64,000 nucleotides of DNA from Nonomuraea sp. SYSU D8015 (GCF_008065375.1 NZ_VJYI01000014.1:124001-188000); one strand, 5' to 3'; positions 42,466 to 51,543 are shown, numbered from the stretch's first letter. Made by a program: numbers and translations. Notes: generated by a model from the sequence alone, not told the origin.

Positions 42466-43416
42466 TCAGATCACCCGTCCAGACCGGAGCACGGTGAGCG
42501 CCGCTCCTGCGGTGAGCAGCGCGAGGGCGAGCCCGATCAGCCCGCCGGCGAGGGGCAGCGGCTCGTCGGAGACGGTGAGCCGCAGGTCGATCGTGTCGGC
42601 GATCCCGTCGAGGCCCGCGGCGTCGGAGGCGGGGCGGTAGGCGCCGCCGGTGGTCTCCGCGATCAAGGTGAGGGTGTCCTCCTCGAGCGAGGTCTGCAGG
42701 TGGTAGCCGTCGACCTTCACCGTCGCCCCGGCCGCGGTGCCGACCCCGACGGTGTGGATGTGGACGCCCGCCCGCTGGGCCACGGCGGCGGCCCGTTCGA
42801 CGTCCCCGCTCGTGTTCTGGCCGTCGGAGAAGATCACGATCGTCGCCGACGGCCAGTAGCCGATGTCGGGCGCGGCGCCGTCGCGACCGACGGCCACCGG
42901 CTTGCCGGTGATCGCCGTCAGCGAGGCCATGATGGCCGCCCCCAGTGAGGTGCCCCCAGTGATCTTCAGCCTGTCGATGGCCGCGAGTGCGATGGTGTGA
43001 TCGGCGTCGGGCCGTGCGGCGGTGAGCCCGCCCCGCTCGAACGCCACGACCCCGATGTCGACGCTGGCGGGCTGCGCCGCCACGAAGGCGCGGGCCGCCC
43101 GTTGCGCGGCCGCCAGCCGGGTGGGCGCGACGTCGTCGGCGCCCATGCTGTTGGAGACGTCGATGGCGAGGATGACGGTGCCCGCGGTCCGCGGGACCGG
43201 CACCATGGCCGCCGGTCCGGCGGTGGCGATCGCCAGCACCCCGACGCCGGCGATCGTCAGGCCGGTGCCGAGGTACGCCCGGCGGCCGCCCGGCACGGCG
43301 ACGCCGGCCGCGGCGAGCGCGGCCGTCCGGCGACGCGCCGAGACGACGGCCGCCCAGGCGAGCGCCGCCGTGACGAGCAGTCCGACGGCCAGCAGCAGCG
43401 GAGACGACAGTGTCAT
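42466..43416 (-). CDS. VWA-domain membrane protein, BatA/BatB-like (first)
   Basis: This 316-residue protein has two N-terminal membrane segments, a VWA domain with a complete MIDAS (LAIDVSNSMGADD, TGGTSLGAAI, FSDGQNTSGD) and a C-terminal membrane segment. It starts within the last codon of the DUF58 gene (ATGA). Tandem VWA proteins of this type are thought to assemble on the membrane under a MoxR ATPase. Confidence 0.85.
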   Translation of the reverse strand: MTLSSPLLLAVGLLVTAALAWAAVVSARRRTAALAAAGVAVPGGRRAYLGTGLTIAGVGVLAIATAGPAAMVPVPRTAGTVILAIDVSNSMGADDVAPTRLAAAQRAARAFVAAQPASVDIGVVAFERGGLTAARPDADHTIALAAIDRLKITGGTSLGAAIMASLTAITGKPVAVGRDGAAPDIGYWPSATIVIFSDGQNTSGDVERAAAVAQRAGVHIHTVGVGTAAGATVKVDGYHLQTSLEEDTLTLIAETTGGAYRPASDAAGLDGIADTIDLRLTVSDEPLPLAGGLIGLALALLTAGAALTVLRSGRVI

Positions 43417-44309
43417 GCCGACCGGTCCCGGGTCCGGGCGACCACCTCGACGAGCGCCTCGGCCAGATCGCGGTCGGTGTCGACGCGGTGGACGGGCACC
43501 CCGGCCCGGCGCATGCCCGCCGTGAGCCGGGCGTCGCGGGCGTCGACGGCTTCGCGGAAGCGGACCCGCAACAGCGGGTCGGCGGAGTCGACGACGAGCT
43601 GCTCGCCGGTCTCGGCGTCCTCGACCACGATCAGCCCGGCCTCAGGCAGTACGTCGTCGGCCGTGTCCACGATCCGCAGCGCGACCACCTCGTGCCGCCG
43701 GGCCAGGCGCTGGAGCGAGCGCTCCCAGTCGCCGTCGCCGATGAAGTCCGACAGCACGACGATGAGTGCGCGGCGGCGCGCGAGCCGTCCGGCCGCGTCG
43801 AGCATCTCTGCCAGGTCGGTGGTGGTGCCGCTACGCGCCCCCGAGGTGGGTTCCGCGGTGCGTTCCAGCTCGGCGCCGATCCGCAGCGCGTGCCGCCGGG
43901 AGGTGCCGGGCGGCACGACTTGCAGCATCCCGGTGTCGAACAGCAGGGCGCCGACGCGGTTGCCGCCCCGGCCGAACAGCCGGGCGAGGACGAGCGCGAG
44001 CTCGGCGAGCACGTCGTGCTTGCCGCGCCCCGGCCGGCCCGCCAGCATCGACGCCGACCGGTCGAGCACGAGCCACACCGTCAGCTCGCGGTCCTCGGTG
44101 AACACGCGCAGGTGCGGCTCGTCCAGCCGTGCGGTCACGTTCCAGTCGATGTGCCGGGCGTCGTCGCCCTCGCTGTAGGCGCGCAGCCCGGTGAAGTCGA
44201 TCCCGGAGCCGCGGTGCGTGGTGCGGTGGGCGCCCTGGAGCCGGCCGTCGAGCCTGCGGACGACCTTCCACTCCAGGCGGAGCAGGAGCCTTTCTGGGGC
44301 GGTGGCCAT
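43413..44309 (-). CDS. DUF58 protein
   Basis: This 298-residue cytoplasmic DUF58 protein has the family signature near residue 30-60: RGSGIDFTGLRAYSEGDDARHIDWNVTARLDE, followed by a VWA-like half (LVLDRSASM, VVLSDFIGD). DUF58 proteins are encoded with MoxR ATPases and VWA proteins. It starts four bases past the MoxR stop and overlaps the first VWA gene. Confidence 0.88.
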   Translation of the reverse strand: MATAPERLLLRLEWKVVRRLDGRLQGAHRTTHRGSGIDFTGLRAYSEGDDARHIDWNVTARLDEPHLRVFTEDRELTVWLVLDRSASMLAGRPGRGKHDVLAELALVLARLFGRGGNRVGALLFDTGMLQVVPPGTSRRHALRIGAELERTAEPTSGARSGTTTDLAEMLDAAGRLARRRALIVVLSDFIGDGDWERSLQRLARRHEVVALRIVDTADDVLPEAGLIVVEDAETGEQLVVDSADPLLRVRFREAVDARDARLTAGMRRAGVPVHRVDTDRDLAEALVEVVARTRDRSA

Positions 44310-44312
44310 GGC

Positions 44313-45302
44313 TCAGCGGTTCTGCAGGACGACGTCGGGCGTCCGGACGGCGCCGAGCACCCTGGTGATGATCGTATCGGCGTCGACGTCGTCCGCGAGG
44401 GCCTCGTAGGACAGCACGAGGCGGTGGCGCATCACGTCGAGGGCGAGCTCGGACAGGTCGTGCGGCAGGACGTAGTCGCGGCCGCGCAGGAACGCCAGCG
44501 CCCGGGCGCCCGTGACGAGCGCGATGGACGCCCGCGGGCTCGCCCCGTACGTGACGTACCGTTCCAGCTCGCCGAGCCCGGCCGTCGCGGGGGAGCGCGT
44601 CACGGCGACCAGCCGTACCGCGTAGTCGACGATCGCCGGATCGACGTACACCTTCTGCGCGCGGGCCCGCATCGCGATCAGGTCCTCGGCCGTCACCATC
44701 GGCTGCGGCGGCTCCGGCGGAAGCAGCGCCCGGCCGACGATCGCCTGCTCTTCGGCCTGCGTCGGATAGTCGACGACCACCTTCATCATGAAACGGTCGA
44801 CCTGCGCTTCCGGCAGCGGATAGGTGCCCTCCGACTCAATCGGGTTCTCCGTCGCCATGACCAGGAACGGCTCGGGCACCCGGAACGTCTCACGGCCGAT
44901 CGTCACCTGATGCTCCTGCATCACCTCCAGCAGGGCGCTCTGCACCTTGGCGGGGGCGCGGTTGATCTCGTCGGCCAGCAGCAGGTTCGCGAACACCGGG
45001 CCGAGCTCGGTTTTGAACTCCCCGGAGTGCTGGTGGTAGACCCGCGTGCCCACGAGGTCGGCGGGCACCAGGTCGGGGGTGAACTGGACACGCTGGAAAC
45101 TCCCGGCGATCGCGGCGGCCAGCGACCTCACCGCGAGCGTCTTGGCCAGGCCGGGCACGCCCTCGACGAGCAGGTGGCCGTCGGCGATCAGCGCGACGGC
45201 CATGCGCTCCAGCAGGACGTCCTGCCCGACGATCGTGCGTTTGACCTCGAACAGCACATGTTCGAGTGGATGAGCCGACTCGGGGGGCTTCGTCGAGGTC
45301 AT
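44313..45302 (-). CDS. MoxR-family AAA+ ATPase
   Basis: This 329-residue AAA+ protein has Walker A (EGVPGLAKT, residues about 45-54), Walker B (LLLADEIN), sensor 1 (MATENPIE) and the sensor 2 region. MoxR ATPases act as chaperone-like assembly factors for VWA proteins. AGGAGAAGG lies before the chosen ATG; a 23-residue longer frame is not supported. It lies 25 bases after the protease gene. Confidence 0.92.
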   Translation of the reverse strand: MTSTKPPESAHPLEHVLFEVKRTIVGQDVLLERMAVALIADGHLLVEGVPGLAKTLAVRSLAAAIAGSFQRVQFTPDLVPADLVGTRVYHQHSGEFKTELGPVFANLLLADEINRAPAKVQSALLEVMQEHQVTIGRETFRVPEPFLVMATENPIESEGTYPLPEAQVDRFMMKVVVDYPTQAEEQAIVGRALLPPEPPQPMVTAEDLIAMRARAQKVYVDPAIVDYAVRLVAVTRSPATAGLGELERYVTYGASPRASIALVTGARALAFLRGRDYVLPHDLSELALDVMRHRLVLSYEALADDVDADTIITRVLGAVRTPDVVLQNR

Positions 45303-45327
45303 GGTGTCCCTTCTCCTGACGCTTCGG

Positions 45328-46116
45328 TCAGATCTGTGGCCCGCCGCCCGGCGGGCCGTCGCCTTCGTCACCGCCGAGGGCCGCGCCGATCGGCACCGCG
45401 AACGCGATGCCGGCGAACGCCTCGTCGCCTCCTGGGTCGGCGATCGAGACGACGATCCCGATGACCAGGCCGCGAGCGTCGAGGAGGGGACCGCCGGAGC
45501 TGCCTGGGTTGACCGAGGCGTCGAACTGGATGAGCCCGCTCAGGTCGCCGTCTTCGGCGGTCCGGTTCAGGCCCGACACGACGCCGGTGGAGACGCTGTA
45601 GGTCAGGCCCAGCGGATTGCCGATCGCCACGACGGGCGCGCCCACGGCCGCGGCGCCGCCGAGTGTCGCCGGGACGACGATCTCCGGCAGCTCCGCGGGC
45701 TTGAGGGTCGCGACGTCGAGCTTGGGATTCGACGACGAGACGACGGCCTTCGCCTTGGTGCCGTCGGCGAACGTCACGGTGACGTCCTCAGTGCCTTTGA
45801 CGACGTGGTGCGCCGTCAGAATCGTCCCGTCCTCGGCCGCGATCACCCCGGTTCCGAGCGACTTCCCGGCCTGGATGACGGCCACCGACGGCCCGACCCT
45901 CTTGAAGACCTCGGACACCGTGAGCGTCGCGCTGGGCGTCGGCGTCGCGCTCGGCCTGGGCGCGGCCCCTTCGCCGTTCCCACCGCTGCTGCCCAGCCAG
46001 TACGCCAGCACCGCAACGACGACCAGCGCGCCGGCCCCGGCGAGAAACCACCGAGCCCTCCCGGCCACTGCTCCCTGAGCCTCGGCCGCACCAGCCTCCT
46101 GCGGCACGCGCTCCAT
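45328..46116 (-). CDS. Membrane-anchored trypsin-like (HtrA-type) serine protease without PDZ
   Basis: This 262-residue protein has one N-terminal membrane segment (about 23-42), a Pro/Thr/Ser-rich linker and a trypsin-fold domain with His104 (TAHHVV), Asp134 (KLDVATL) and Ser207 (NPGSSGGPL). HtrA/DegP proteases normally have PDZ domains; this one ends right after the protease domain. It lies at the head of the MoxR operon and probably acts at the outer face of the membrane. Confidence 0.85.
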   Translation of the reverse strand: MERVPQEAGAAEAQGAVAGRARWFLAGAGALVVVAVLAYWLGSSGGNGEGAAPRPSATPTPSATLTVSEVFKRVGPSVAVIQAGKSLGTGVIAAEDGTILTAHHVVKGTEDVTVTFADGTKAKAVVSSSNPKLDVATLKPAELPEIVVPATLGGAAAVGAPVVAIGNPLGLTYSVSTGVVSGLNRTAEDGDLSGLIQFDASVNPGSSGGPLLDARGLVIGIVVSIADPGGDEAFAGIAFAVPIGAALGGDEGDGPPGGGPQI

Positions 46117-46228
46117 GTCCCTAATTTATAAAGTTCAGGTAAAAGTGCCATAAAGCCTACCTAAGAACTCCATGAGAAGCGGAGGTCCATACGTTCAGCG
46201 CATCTGCGTCGTCCGGCCGTGGGCCCGT

Positions 46229-47140
46229 TCACCCGACCGGCGGCCTTCCTGAGTGGATCGGGTTCTTCGGCAGGCGCTCCTTGGTGACCAGCAGGCGGAC
46301 GACGCCGGCCTGTGAGGACTGCGCGTCCCAGACGATCCAGTCGTCGCCGACCTCGGCCGCCCGCGCCCCTTCCGGCTCCAGCGAGTAGCCTTCGCCCCCG
46401 GGGCTCGGGAGGACGATCTGGAAGACGGCCTTCAGGCCGCGTCGCTGCACCTCGGCGACGACCTCGCCCACGGTCTTCTCGTCCGCCCGGTAGCCCTCCA
46501 GCATCTCGCCCACGACCGTGGCCGGACGGAGGTTGCGGTACTTCTCCCCGGGCTTGGCCGAGCGACCCACCTGGATTCGGGCCCAGCCGGCCCAGTCGTG
46601 AGGCACCCTGACGGTCATCGCGCAACCGTCCTGGCCGAACGCGCAGCCCTCCGGCGCCGTCTCGGCCTCGATGGACCTGCCGTTGCCCGACAGCGGCCCG
46701 CTCAGGCTCATCCCGGCGATCTTGCCGACGCGGCTCGGGGAGGCGGGAATCACCTCCAGGTTCACGTTCAGGCCCACCGCCTTGAAGCCCTCGGTGTATT
46801 TGGCGTGGTCGGCGAACGGATCCTTGATGGTCGCGACGTACGTGTCGCCGCGCAGCTCGATGTCGATGGCCGCGCTGGCGTAGGACGTGGCGGGGCCCCG
46901 CTCGCCGAGGACGGTGGGCCCGACCACGGCCGCCGTCACCAGGCCCGCCACGGCCGCGGCGGCGAGGGCGAGCCGGCGCCTGGCGGGGCGGCGCCGGGCC
47001 ACCCGGACGAACCACGGGGCGGGCTCCGCCGCGGGCTCCTCGGCGGTGATCGAGGCGAGGAGCGCCCGCGCCCCCGCGCCGGACGCCTGGCCGGCCAGGT
47101 CCTCGTCGTGGACCCGGGCGAGGTTCTTCAGCTCGTTCAT
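46229..47140 (-). CDS. Membrane protein paired with ECF sigma factor, possible anti-sigma
   Basis: This 303-residue protein has an N-terminal cytoplasmic part of about 50 residues, one membrane segment (LALAAAAVAGLVTAAVVGPTVL) and a large extracytoplasmic domain with IELRGDTYVATIKDPFADHAKYTEGFKAVGLNVNLEV. The layout matches anti-sigma or regulator proteins encoded after actinobacterial ECF genes, but no HxxxCxxC zinc motif is seen. It overlaps the sigma gene by four bases. Confidence 0.65.
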   Translation of the reverse strand: MNELKNLARVHDEDLAGQASGAGARALLASITAEEPAAEPAPWFVRVARRRPARRRLALAAAAVAGLVTAAVVGPTVLGERGPATSYASAAIDIELRGDTYVATIKDPFADHAKYTEGFKAVGLNVNLEVIPASPSRVGKIAGMSLSGPLSGNGRSIEAETAPEGCAFGQDGCAMTVRVPHDWAGWARIQVGRSAKPGEKYRNLRPATVVGEMLEGYRADEKTVGEVVAEVQRRGLKAVFQIVLPSPGGEGYSLEPEGARAAEVGDDWIVWDAQSSQAGVVRLLVTKERLPKNPIHSGRPPVG

Positions 47141-47670
47141 GCGGACTCCATCACGAAGGTGCCGACGGAGACGCCGGCGGCGGCCAGCGCCTTGGAGAGA
47201 CGTTTGCGCGCGCGGTGGAGCCGGATGCGCACGGCGTTGCGCGAGCAGCCGAGCACCGTGGCGAGCTGGCCGTGGTCCAGGCCCTCCCAGGCGACCAGCG
47301 AGATCAGCTCCCGGTCGGCCTCCGGCAGCTCGCGGAGCGCCCGGGCGATCACGCCAAGCTCGTCACCGCCGGCGGACGAGCGGGCGTACAGGTCGGCCAG
47401 GTCGGCGTCGAGCGCCACGTGCCGGGTGCGCCGCCGGTCCTGACCGCGCCGGTGGTTGGCCAGGACGTTCCTGGCCACCCCGTACAGCCACAACCGGGCC
47501 TCGTCGCCCGCCGGCATCGCGTCCATGCGGCGCCAGGCGATGGCGAACGTCTCGGCGACCACGTCGGCCGCGTCCTCGGGCGAGTCGCAGCGGCGCATCG
47601 CATAGCCGAGAATCCGTTCGTACGTCTGTGTGTAGACGGCCTCGAACCGGTCTCTCCGGTCGTCATCCAC
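47137..47670 (-). CDS. ECF-family RNA polymerase sigma factor
   Basis: This 177-residue sigma factor has region 2 (FEAVYTQTYERILGYAMRRCDSPEDAADVVAETFAIAWRRMD) and region 4 (ALRELPEADRELISLVAWEGLDHGQLATVLGCSRNAVRIRLHRARKRL). It starts with GTG. It is followed, with a 4-base overlap, by its likely membrane regulator. Confidence 0.88.
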   Translation of the reverse strand: MDDDRRDRFEAVYTQTYERILGYAMRRCDSPEDAADVVAETFAIAWRRMDAMPAGDEARLWLYGVARNVLANHRRGQDRRRTRHVALDADLADLYARSSAGGDELGVIARALRELPEADRELISLVAWEGLDHGQLATVLGCSRNAVRIRLHRARKRLSKALAAAGVSVGTFVMESA

Positions 47671-47759
47671 GGGCGGTCCCCATGGTCGGCCTCCTCGGGT
47701 GTCGGGGGTCAGGTCACCCCGTACATGTCGGAGGCCTCATCAGCATTTCAGGTGACTTG

Positions 47760-48833
47760 TCACCGCGTCAGCAGGGCGGCGCTGCCGTAGCTGCCGCCGA
47801 ACCCGGTGACCAGCGCGACCTCGTGACGGCCCATGCGCAGCTCCCGTACGGCCTGGGCCACGTTGTTGAGGCCGTGTACGTAGCCCTCCGAGAGCAGCCC
47901 GCCGTGCGGGTTGACCCAGGCGTGGCGGCGCTCCAGCAGATACGCCCCCAGATCCCCGCGCTCCACCAGCCCGAAGTCCTCCAGTTGCCGGGGCACGAGC
48001 CACGAGTAGGCGTCGTACGGCAACGCCACGTCCACGTCGGCCGGCCGCACGCCGGAGGCCTCCCAGAGCATGGGCGCCACGTACGCGGAGAAGATCGCCG
48101 TCACGTCGGGCGAGCGGTCCATCGACGAGCAGCCGGGCCCTCCTCCGCGTACGACCGCCCGCACGCGCGGCCCGTCGAGCACGCCGCTGACCACGAGCGC
48201 GCACGCCCCGTCGGTCTCCTGGCAGCAGTCCACTGTGCGCAGCGGGGTGCAGACGTACGGCCTGGCGAGGTAGTCGGCGAGCTCCAGCGGCTCGCGGCGC
48301 AGGGCGCGGGGGTTGGTCTTGGCGTTGTCCCTGGACTGGGCGACGACGGCGTGCAGGTGCTCCTCGGTCAGCCCGGTGTCGTGCAGGTAGCGGGTGGCGG
48401 CCAGGGCGAACAGGGGGATGGGGCCGGCCAGCCCGTACGTGAAGCGTTCCTGCGGACCCGTGGAGACGGTGTTCATGCGCGTGCCCGAGCGGCCATTGAG
48501 CGCACGATATATCACGATATTTTGTGCCAATCCCGCGTGGATCAGCATCGCCGCGTCCCCCAGGATCGACGCCGCCTGCGTGCCGCCCCCGGCGATGTCG
48601 TTGTGCCACCCCAGACGCTCGATCCCCAGGGCGCGGGCCACCTGCACGACGGGCGCGGAGTCGTTCATGTGGTAGCTGAGCACCGCGTCCACCTCGCGCG
48701 GCCCTATCCCCGCGTCGGCGCACGCCGCCCGGCACGCCTCGACCGCCAGCTCCAGCTCCGTGCGCCCGGACCGCCTGGTGAGCTCCGTCATCCCGATCCC
48801 GGCCACGGCCGCCCGCCCGCCGAAGGGCTGCAT
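47760..48833 (-). CDS. Thiolase-fold steroid aldolase, Ltp2-like
   Basis: This 357-residue thiolase-superfamily protein follows Ltp2/lipid-transfer-type sequences: AAVAGIGMTELTRRSGRTELELAVEA, GGGTQAASILGDAAMLI, ALNGRSGTRMN, TPLRTVDCCQETDGACALVVSG and, at the end, HGGLLSEGYVHGLNNVAQAV. Ltp2 is the retro-aldolase that removes the last part of the sterol side chain and needs a DUF35 partner (ChsH2), which is not next to it. A near-perfect KstR2 box lies 41 bases upstream of the ATG, so it may belong to the HIP regulon. Confidence 0.72.
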   Translation of the reverse strand: MQPFGGRAAVAGIGMTELTRRSGRTELELAVEACRAACADAGIGPREVDAVLSYHMNDSAPVVQVARALGIERLGWHNDIAGGGTQAASILGDAAMLIHAGLAQNIVIYRALNGRSGTRMNTVSTGPQERFTYGLAGPIPLFALAATRYLHDTGLTEEHLHAVVAQSRDNAKTNPRALRREPLELADYLARPYVCTPLRTVDCCQETDGACALVVSGVLDGPRVRAVVRGGGPGCSSMDRSPDVTAIFSAYVAPMLWEASGVRPADVDVALPYDAYSWLVPRQLEDFGLVERGDLGAYLLERRHAWVNPHGGLLSEGYVHGLNNVAQAVRELRMGRHEVALVTGFGGSYGSAALLTR

Positions 48834-48873
48834 GCCGCTCTCCCTCCTCCGATCGCCGCCACGGTAGCACACG

Positions 48874-48887
48874 GCCAAGCGCTTGCT
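48874..48887. promoter_or_regulatory. KstR2-like box before the Ltp2-like gene
   Basis: GCCAAGCGCTTGCT fits the KstR2 consensus at 9 of 10 fixed positions and is itself almost palindromic. It lies in the 280-base divergent gap between this gene and LysR, 31 kb from kstR2. The rest of the gap holds a CTACCGATAG dyad near the LysR start. Confidence 0.7.
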
Positions 48888-49113
48888 AGGTGTCGTGGTT
48901 CCGGGCGGTCCCGATGGCGGCGTCTTCCCGTCCCAAAGCCGCGGGCCGGCCGACTGCCGGCGATCCCGGATGGCGCCCCCGACCAGCCCGTCGAGGCCGT
49001 CCGGCCGGACGGGCCGTCACCGTGATGACAGAGCGTCTTCACGGGAGCTGTCCCGTCTTGTAATACGGAGGTGCGATCTACCGATAGCTCATCATCTGAC
49101 CCCGAGGTGAGCG

Positions 49114-49962
49114 ATGGATCTACGCTACGTCCGGTACGCGATGGCGATCGCCCGGGCCGGCAGCCTCCGCCGGGCCGCGACAGCGCTCCACATCGCTCAG
49201 CCCACGCTGTCCGAGCAACTCAGAGCGCTGGAGAAGGAGATCGGGGTCGAACTGTTCAGCCGCTCGTCCAGCGGCGTGCAGCTCACCGAGGCCGGCGAGG
49301 CGTTCCTGGCCCAGGCCACGGTCGCGGTCGACGCCTTCGAGCGGGCCGTGGCAGCGGCCAGGAGCACGGACCGGAGCGCCCGCCTGGGCGTGGCCGACGG
49401 GCTGGCCGACGTGGTCGCCCGGCTTCTCTCGCAGAGCCAGGACCTGCGCCTGCGGGTGGTCCCCATGGGCACGGCCGAGCAGATCGTCTCCATCGTGGAC
49501 GGCACCTTGCAGGCCGGGATCGGCTACGCGCCCGGCTCGCTGCCGAGGGGCGTGGCGAGGATGCTCGTCCATCGCTTCCCCGTGCGCGCACTGGTCCATC
49601 GCGATCACCATCTGGCGGCGTCCGAGGCGGTCTCGCTGTCGGACCTGGCCGCCGAGCCGCTGGTCATGCCGGAGTCCGACGCGGTGGCGGGCGCCCGCCG
49701 CTTCCTGGAGGGCTTCGTACGCCACCGCCTCCACCCGCGCCTCGGCCCGGCGGCGGCCACGCACGACCTGGCGATCGACCTTGTGGAGCGGGGCGCCGGC
49801 TATGCGCTCAGCGTCCACGAGGGCACCTCGGTGCCGGATAAGCTCACATTCATCCCGATAAAGGAGGACATTCCGCCTTTGGAGGTAGTGTTCCTCTGGA
49901 ACCGCCAGGCCGACGTGCCCGGGTTGGTCAGCGCCGCCCGCCATGTCGCCCGCTCTGGATAG
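49114..49962 (+). CDS. LysR-family regulator
   Basis: This 282-residue regulator has the LysR HTH (MDLRYVRYAMAIARAGSLRRAATALHIAQPTLSEQLRALEKEIGVELFSR) and an effector domain from about residue 88. It is divergent from the Ltp2-like gene and followed by MerR. Divergence suggests it could act on the Ltp2-like gene, but a KstR2-like site is also there. Confidence 0.85.
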   Translation: MDLRYVRYAMAIARAGSLRRAATALHIAQPTLSEQLRALEKEIGVELFSRSSSGVQLTEAGEAFLAQATVAVDAFERAVAAARSTDRSARLGVADGLADVVARLLSQSQDLRLRVVPMGTAEQIVSIVDGTLQAGIGYAPGSLPRGVARMLVHRFPVRALVHRDHHLAASEAVSLSDLAAEPLVMPESDAVAGARRFLEGFVRHRLHPRLGPAAATHDLAIDLVERGAGYALSVHEGTSVPDKLTFIPIKEDIPPLEVVFLWNRQADVPGLVSAARHVARSG

Positions 49963-49968
49963 CGCTAT
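49959..49968. promoter_or_regulatory. Palindrome ATAGCGCTAT at the MerR promoter
   Basis: A perfect 10-bp palindrome overlaps the LysR stop and lies 9 bases before the MerR ATG; TATTAT at 49966-49971 is a likely -10, giving a leaderless message. The site is a candidate MerR autoregulatory operator. Confidence 0.45.
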
Positions 49969-49977
49969 TATCTAACG

Positions 49978-50595
49978 ATGCGCGTTTCCGAACTCAGCGC
50001 CCGGTCCGGGGTGGCCATCCCGACGATCAAGTACTACCTGCGCGAGGGCCTGCTGCACCAGGGCGAGCAGATAGCCGCGACCCGGGCCGAGTACGACGAG
50101 ACGCATCTGCGCAGACTCCGCCTGATCCGCGCCCTGCTCGAGGTGGGCAAGCTCCCGGTGGCCGCCATCAAGCAGGTCATCGCCGCCGTCGACGACGAGA
50201 CCCTGCCCATGCACGAGATGCTCGGCACGGCTCACTACGCCCTCGGCCCCACCGTCGAGCCGGAGCCGGGCGAGGACTGGCAGGCCGCCCGCGCCGAGGT
50301 GGACCGCCTCATCGAGGACCTCGGCTGGGCCATCCATCCCGAGGCCCCGACCCGTGACGAGCTGGCCCAGACCCTGGTCAGGATGCGCCAGCTGGGCGTG
50401 CCGATCGACCTGCGGCCGTACGTGGAGGCGGCGCAGAGGCTGGTGTGCGAGGTCGAGATGAACAAGGTCCCCTTCAACGGGCCGCGCGACGCCGCCGTGG
50501 AGGCGCTGGTGCTGGGCTCGGTCCTGTACGGCAAGGCGTTCGACGCGCTGCGCCGCATGGCCCAGGAGTCGGAGTCGGCCCGCCGCCTGCGATGA
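49978..50595 (+). CDS. MerR-family regulator
   Basis: This 205-residue protein starts with the MerR HTH (MRVSELSARSGVAIPTIKYYLREGLLHQ, then ETHLRRLRLIRALLEVGKLPVAAIKQVIAAVDDE) and a helical C-terminal domain that binds the effector. The promoter overlaps the LysR end. Ligand unknown. Confidence 0.85.
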   Translation: MRVSELSARSGVAIPTIKYYLREGLLHQGEQIAATRAEYDETHLRRLRLIRALLEVGKLPVAAIKQVIAAVDDETLPMHEMLGTAHYALGPTVEPEPGEDWQAARAEVDRLIEDLGWAIHPEAPTRDELAQTLVRMRQLGVPIDLRPYVEAAQRLVCEVEMNKVPFNGPRDAAVEALVLGSVLYGKAFDALRRMAQESESARRLR

Positions 50596-50613
50596 CCCCG
50601 TCCGGACGCCTGC

Positions 50614-50692
50614 TCTGATGACGCCGCTGGCGCGCAGCACCTGAACGGCGCCGGCTCAGATGACGCCGTTGGCACGCAGCACCTGGACGGCG
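50614..50692. repeat. Imperfect tandem repeat of about 37 bp at a gene 3' end
   Basis: 50614-50650 and 50656-50692 are nearly identical (33 of 37 positions by eye). The second copy holds the last codons (VQVLRANGVI) and stop of the minus-strand gene; the first is the same sequence just beyond the stop (VQVLRASGVI). Confidence 0.8.
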
Positions 50693-51543
50693 TGGACGGT
50701 GATGGCGCCGCGCCAGTCGAGCGACCCGGCGGGCGAGATCCGCGCGTACTCCACGGTCCACCCGCCGTCGTCCCGCTGCCCTGCGGCCAGCCGCGTCAGC
50801 TCGGCTCCGACCACCTCGGGGGCGAAAAGGTCGCGGACGGGCCGGCCGGGATGCGGCGCGAAGTCCAGCGGCCGCAGCGCCTCGTCCTCGGTGCCGCCCT
50901 CGACGGGCACCCGGCCGTCCGCCGGGATGAAGGCGCCGAGCCGCTTGAGCAGGTCGGCGGCCCGGGGCTGGGTGTCGTACACGGAGTCGAGGAAGCGCAC
51001 GGCGAACGACAGCACGTACGCGTGCGGCTGCTCCTCCAGCGCCTGGATCGCGTCGAGGCAGTAGCGCGTGGCCTTCGCCAGCCACGGATGCGCGGCGACC
51101 GCCGCGTCATGGGCGGCGACGCGGTGCGCGGCCGCCGCGGTCACGGCGGTGATCTGGAGGGACGAGACGTTCCGATCGGCGCCGCCCCACCAGGGCGCGG
51201 TGCCGTCCGTGATCGTGAGCGGCAGCGCGAACGGCAGCCCGCCGTCGGGCAGCGTGATGCCCTCCAGCCAGTCGCACAGCTCCACCGCGCGCTGGGAGGT
51301 GTGCGGGGCGACGTCCTCGAACACTTCGAAGGCGTGCAGCGCCGAACCCGGCTGGCTTTCGGGAGAGCGGAGGTCGGGCTCGAGGCCCCAGCCGTACCCT
51401 CCGTCCGGGTTGCGGTAGGCGTCGAGGGCCGCCAGCACGCAGGCCGGGTCGCCGTCGCCCATAAGGTGGTCGTAACGGCGGCGGTCGAGAACGCGGCCGT
51501 GGGTGGCCAGGAAACCGGGGATCAGGTCGAGGTTCACGTTCAT
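50656..51543 (-). CDS. Alpha/alpha-toroid (prenyltransferase-like) protein
   Basis: This 295-residue protein has helical repeats with the PDGGYGWGLEPD and LPDGGLPFALPL pattern, similar to squalene-cyclase or prenyltransferase beta-subunit toroids. It has no DxDD or other cyclase motif that I can see, and no signal peptide. A longer frame upstream runs over the next gene on the other strand, so the chosen ATG fits. Function unknown. Confidence 0.65.
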   Translation of the reverse strand: MNVNLDLIPGFLATHGRVLDRRRYDHLMGDGDPACVLAALDAYRNPDGGYGWGLEPDLRSPESQPGSALHAFEVFEDVAPHTSQRAVELCDWLEGITLPDGGLPFALPLTITDGTAPWWGGADRNVSSLQITAVTAAAAHRVAAHDAAVAAHPWLAKATRYCLDAIQALEEQPHAYVLSFAVRFLDSVYDTQPRAADLLKRLGAFIPADGRVPVEGGTEDEALRPLDFAPHPGRPVRDLFAPEVVGAELTRLAAGQRDDGGWTVEYARISPAGSLDWRGAITVHAVQVLRANGVI

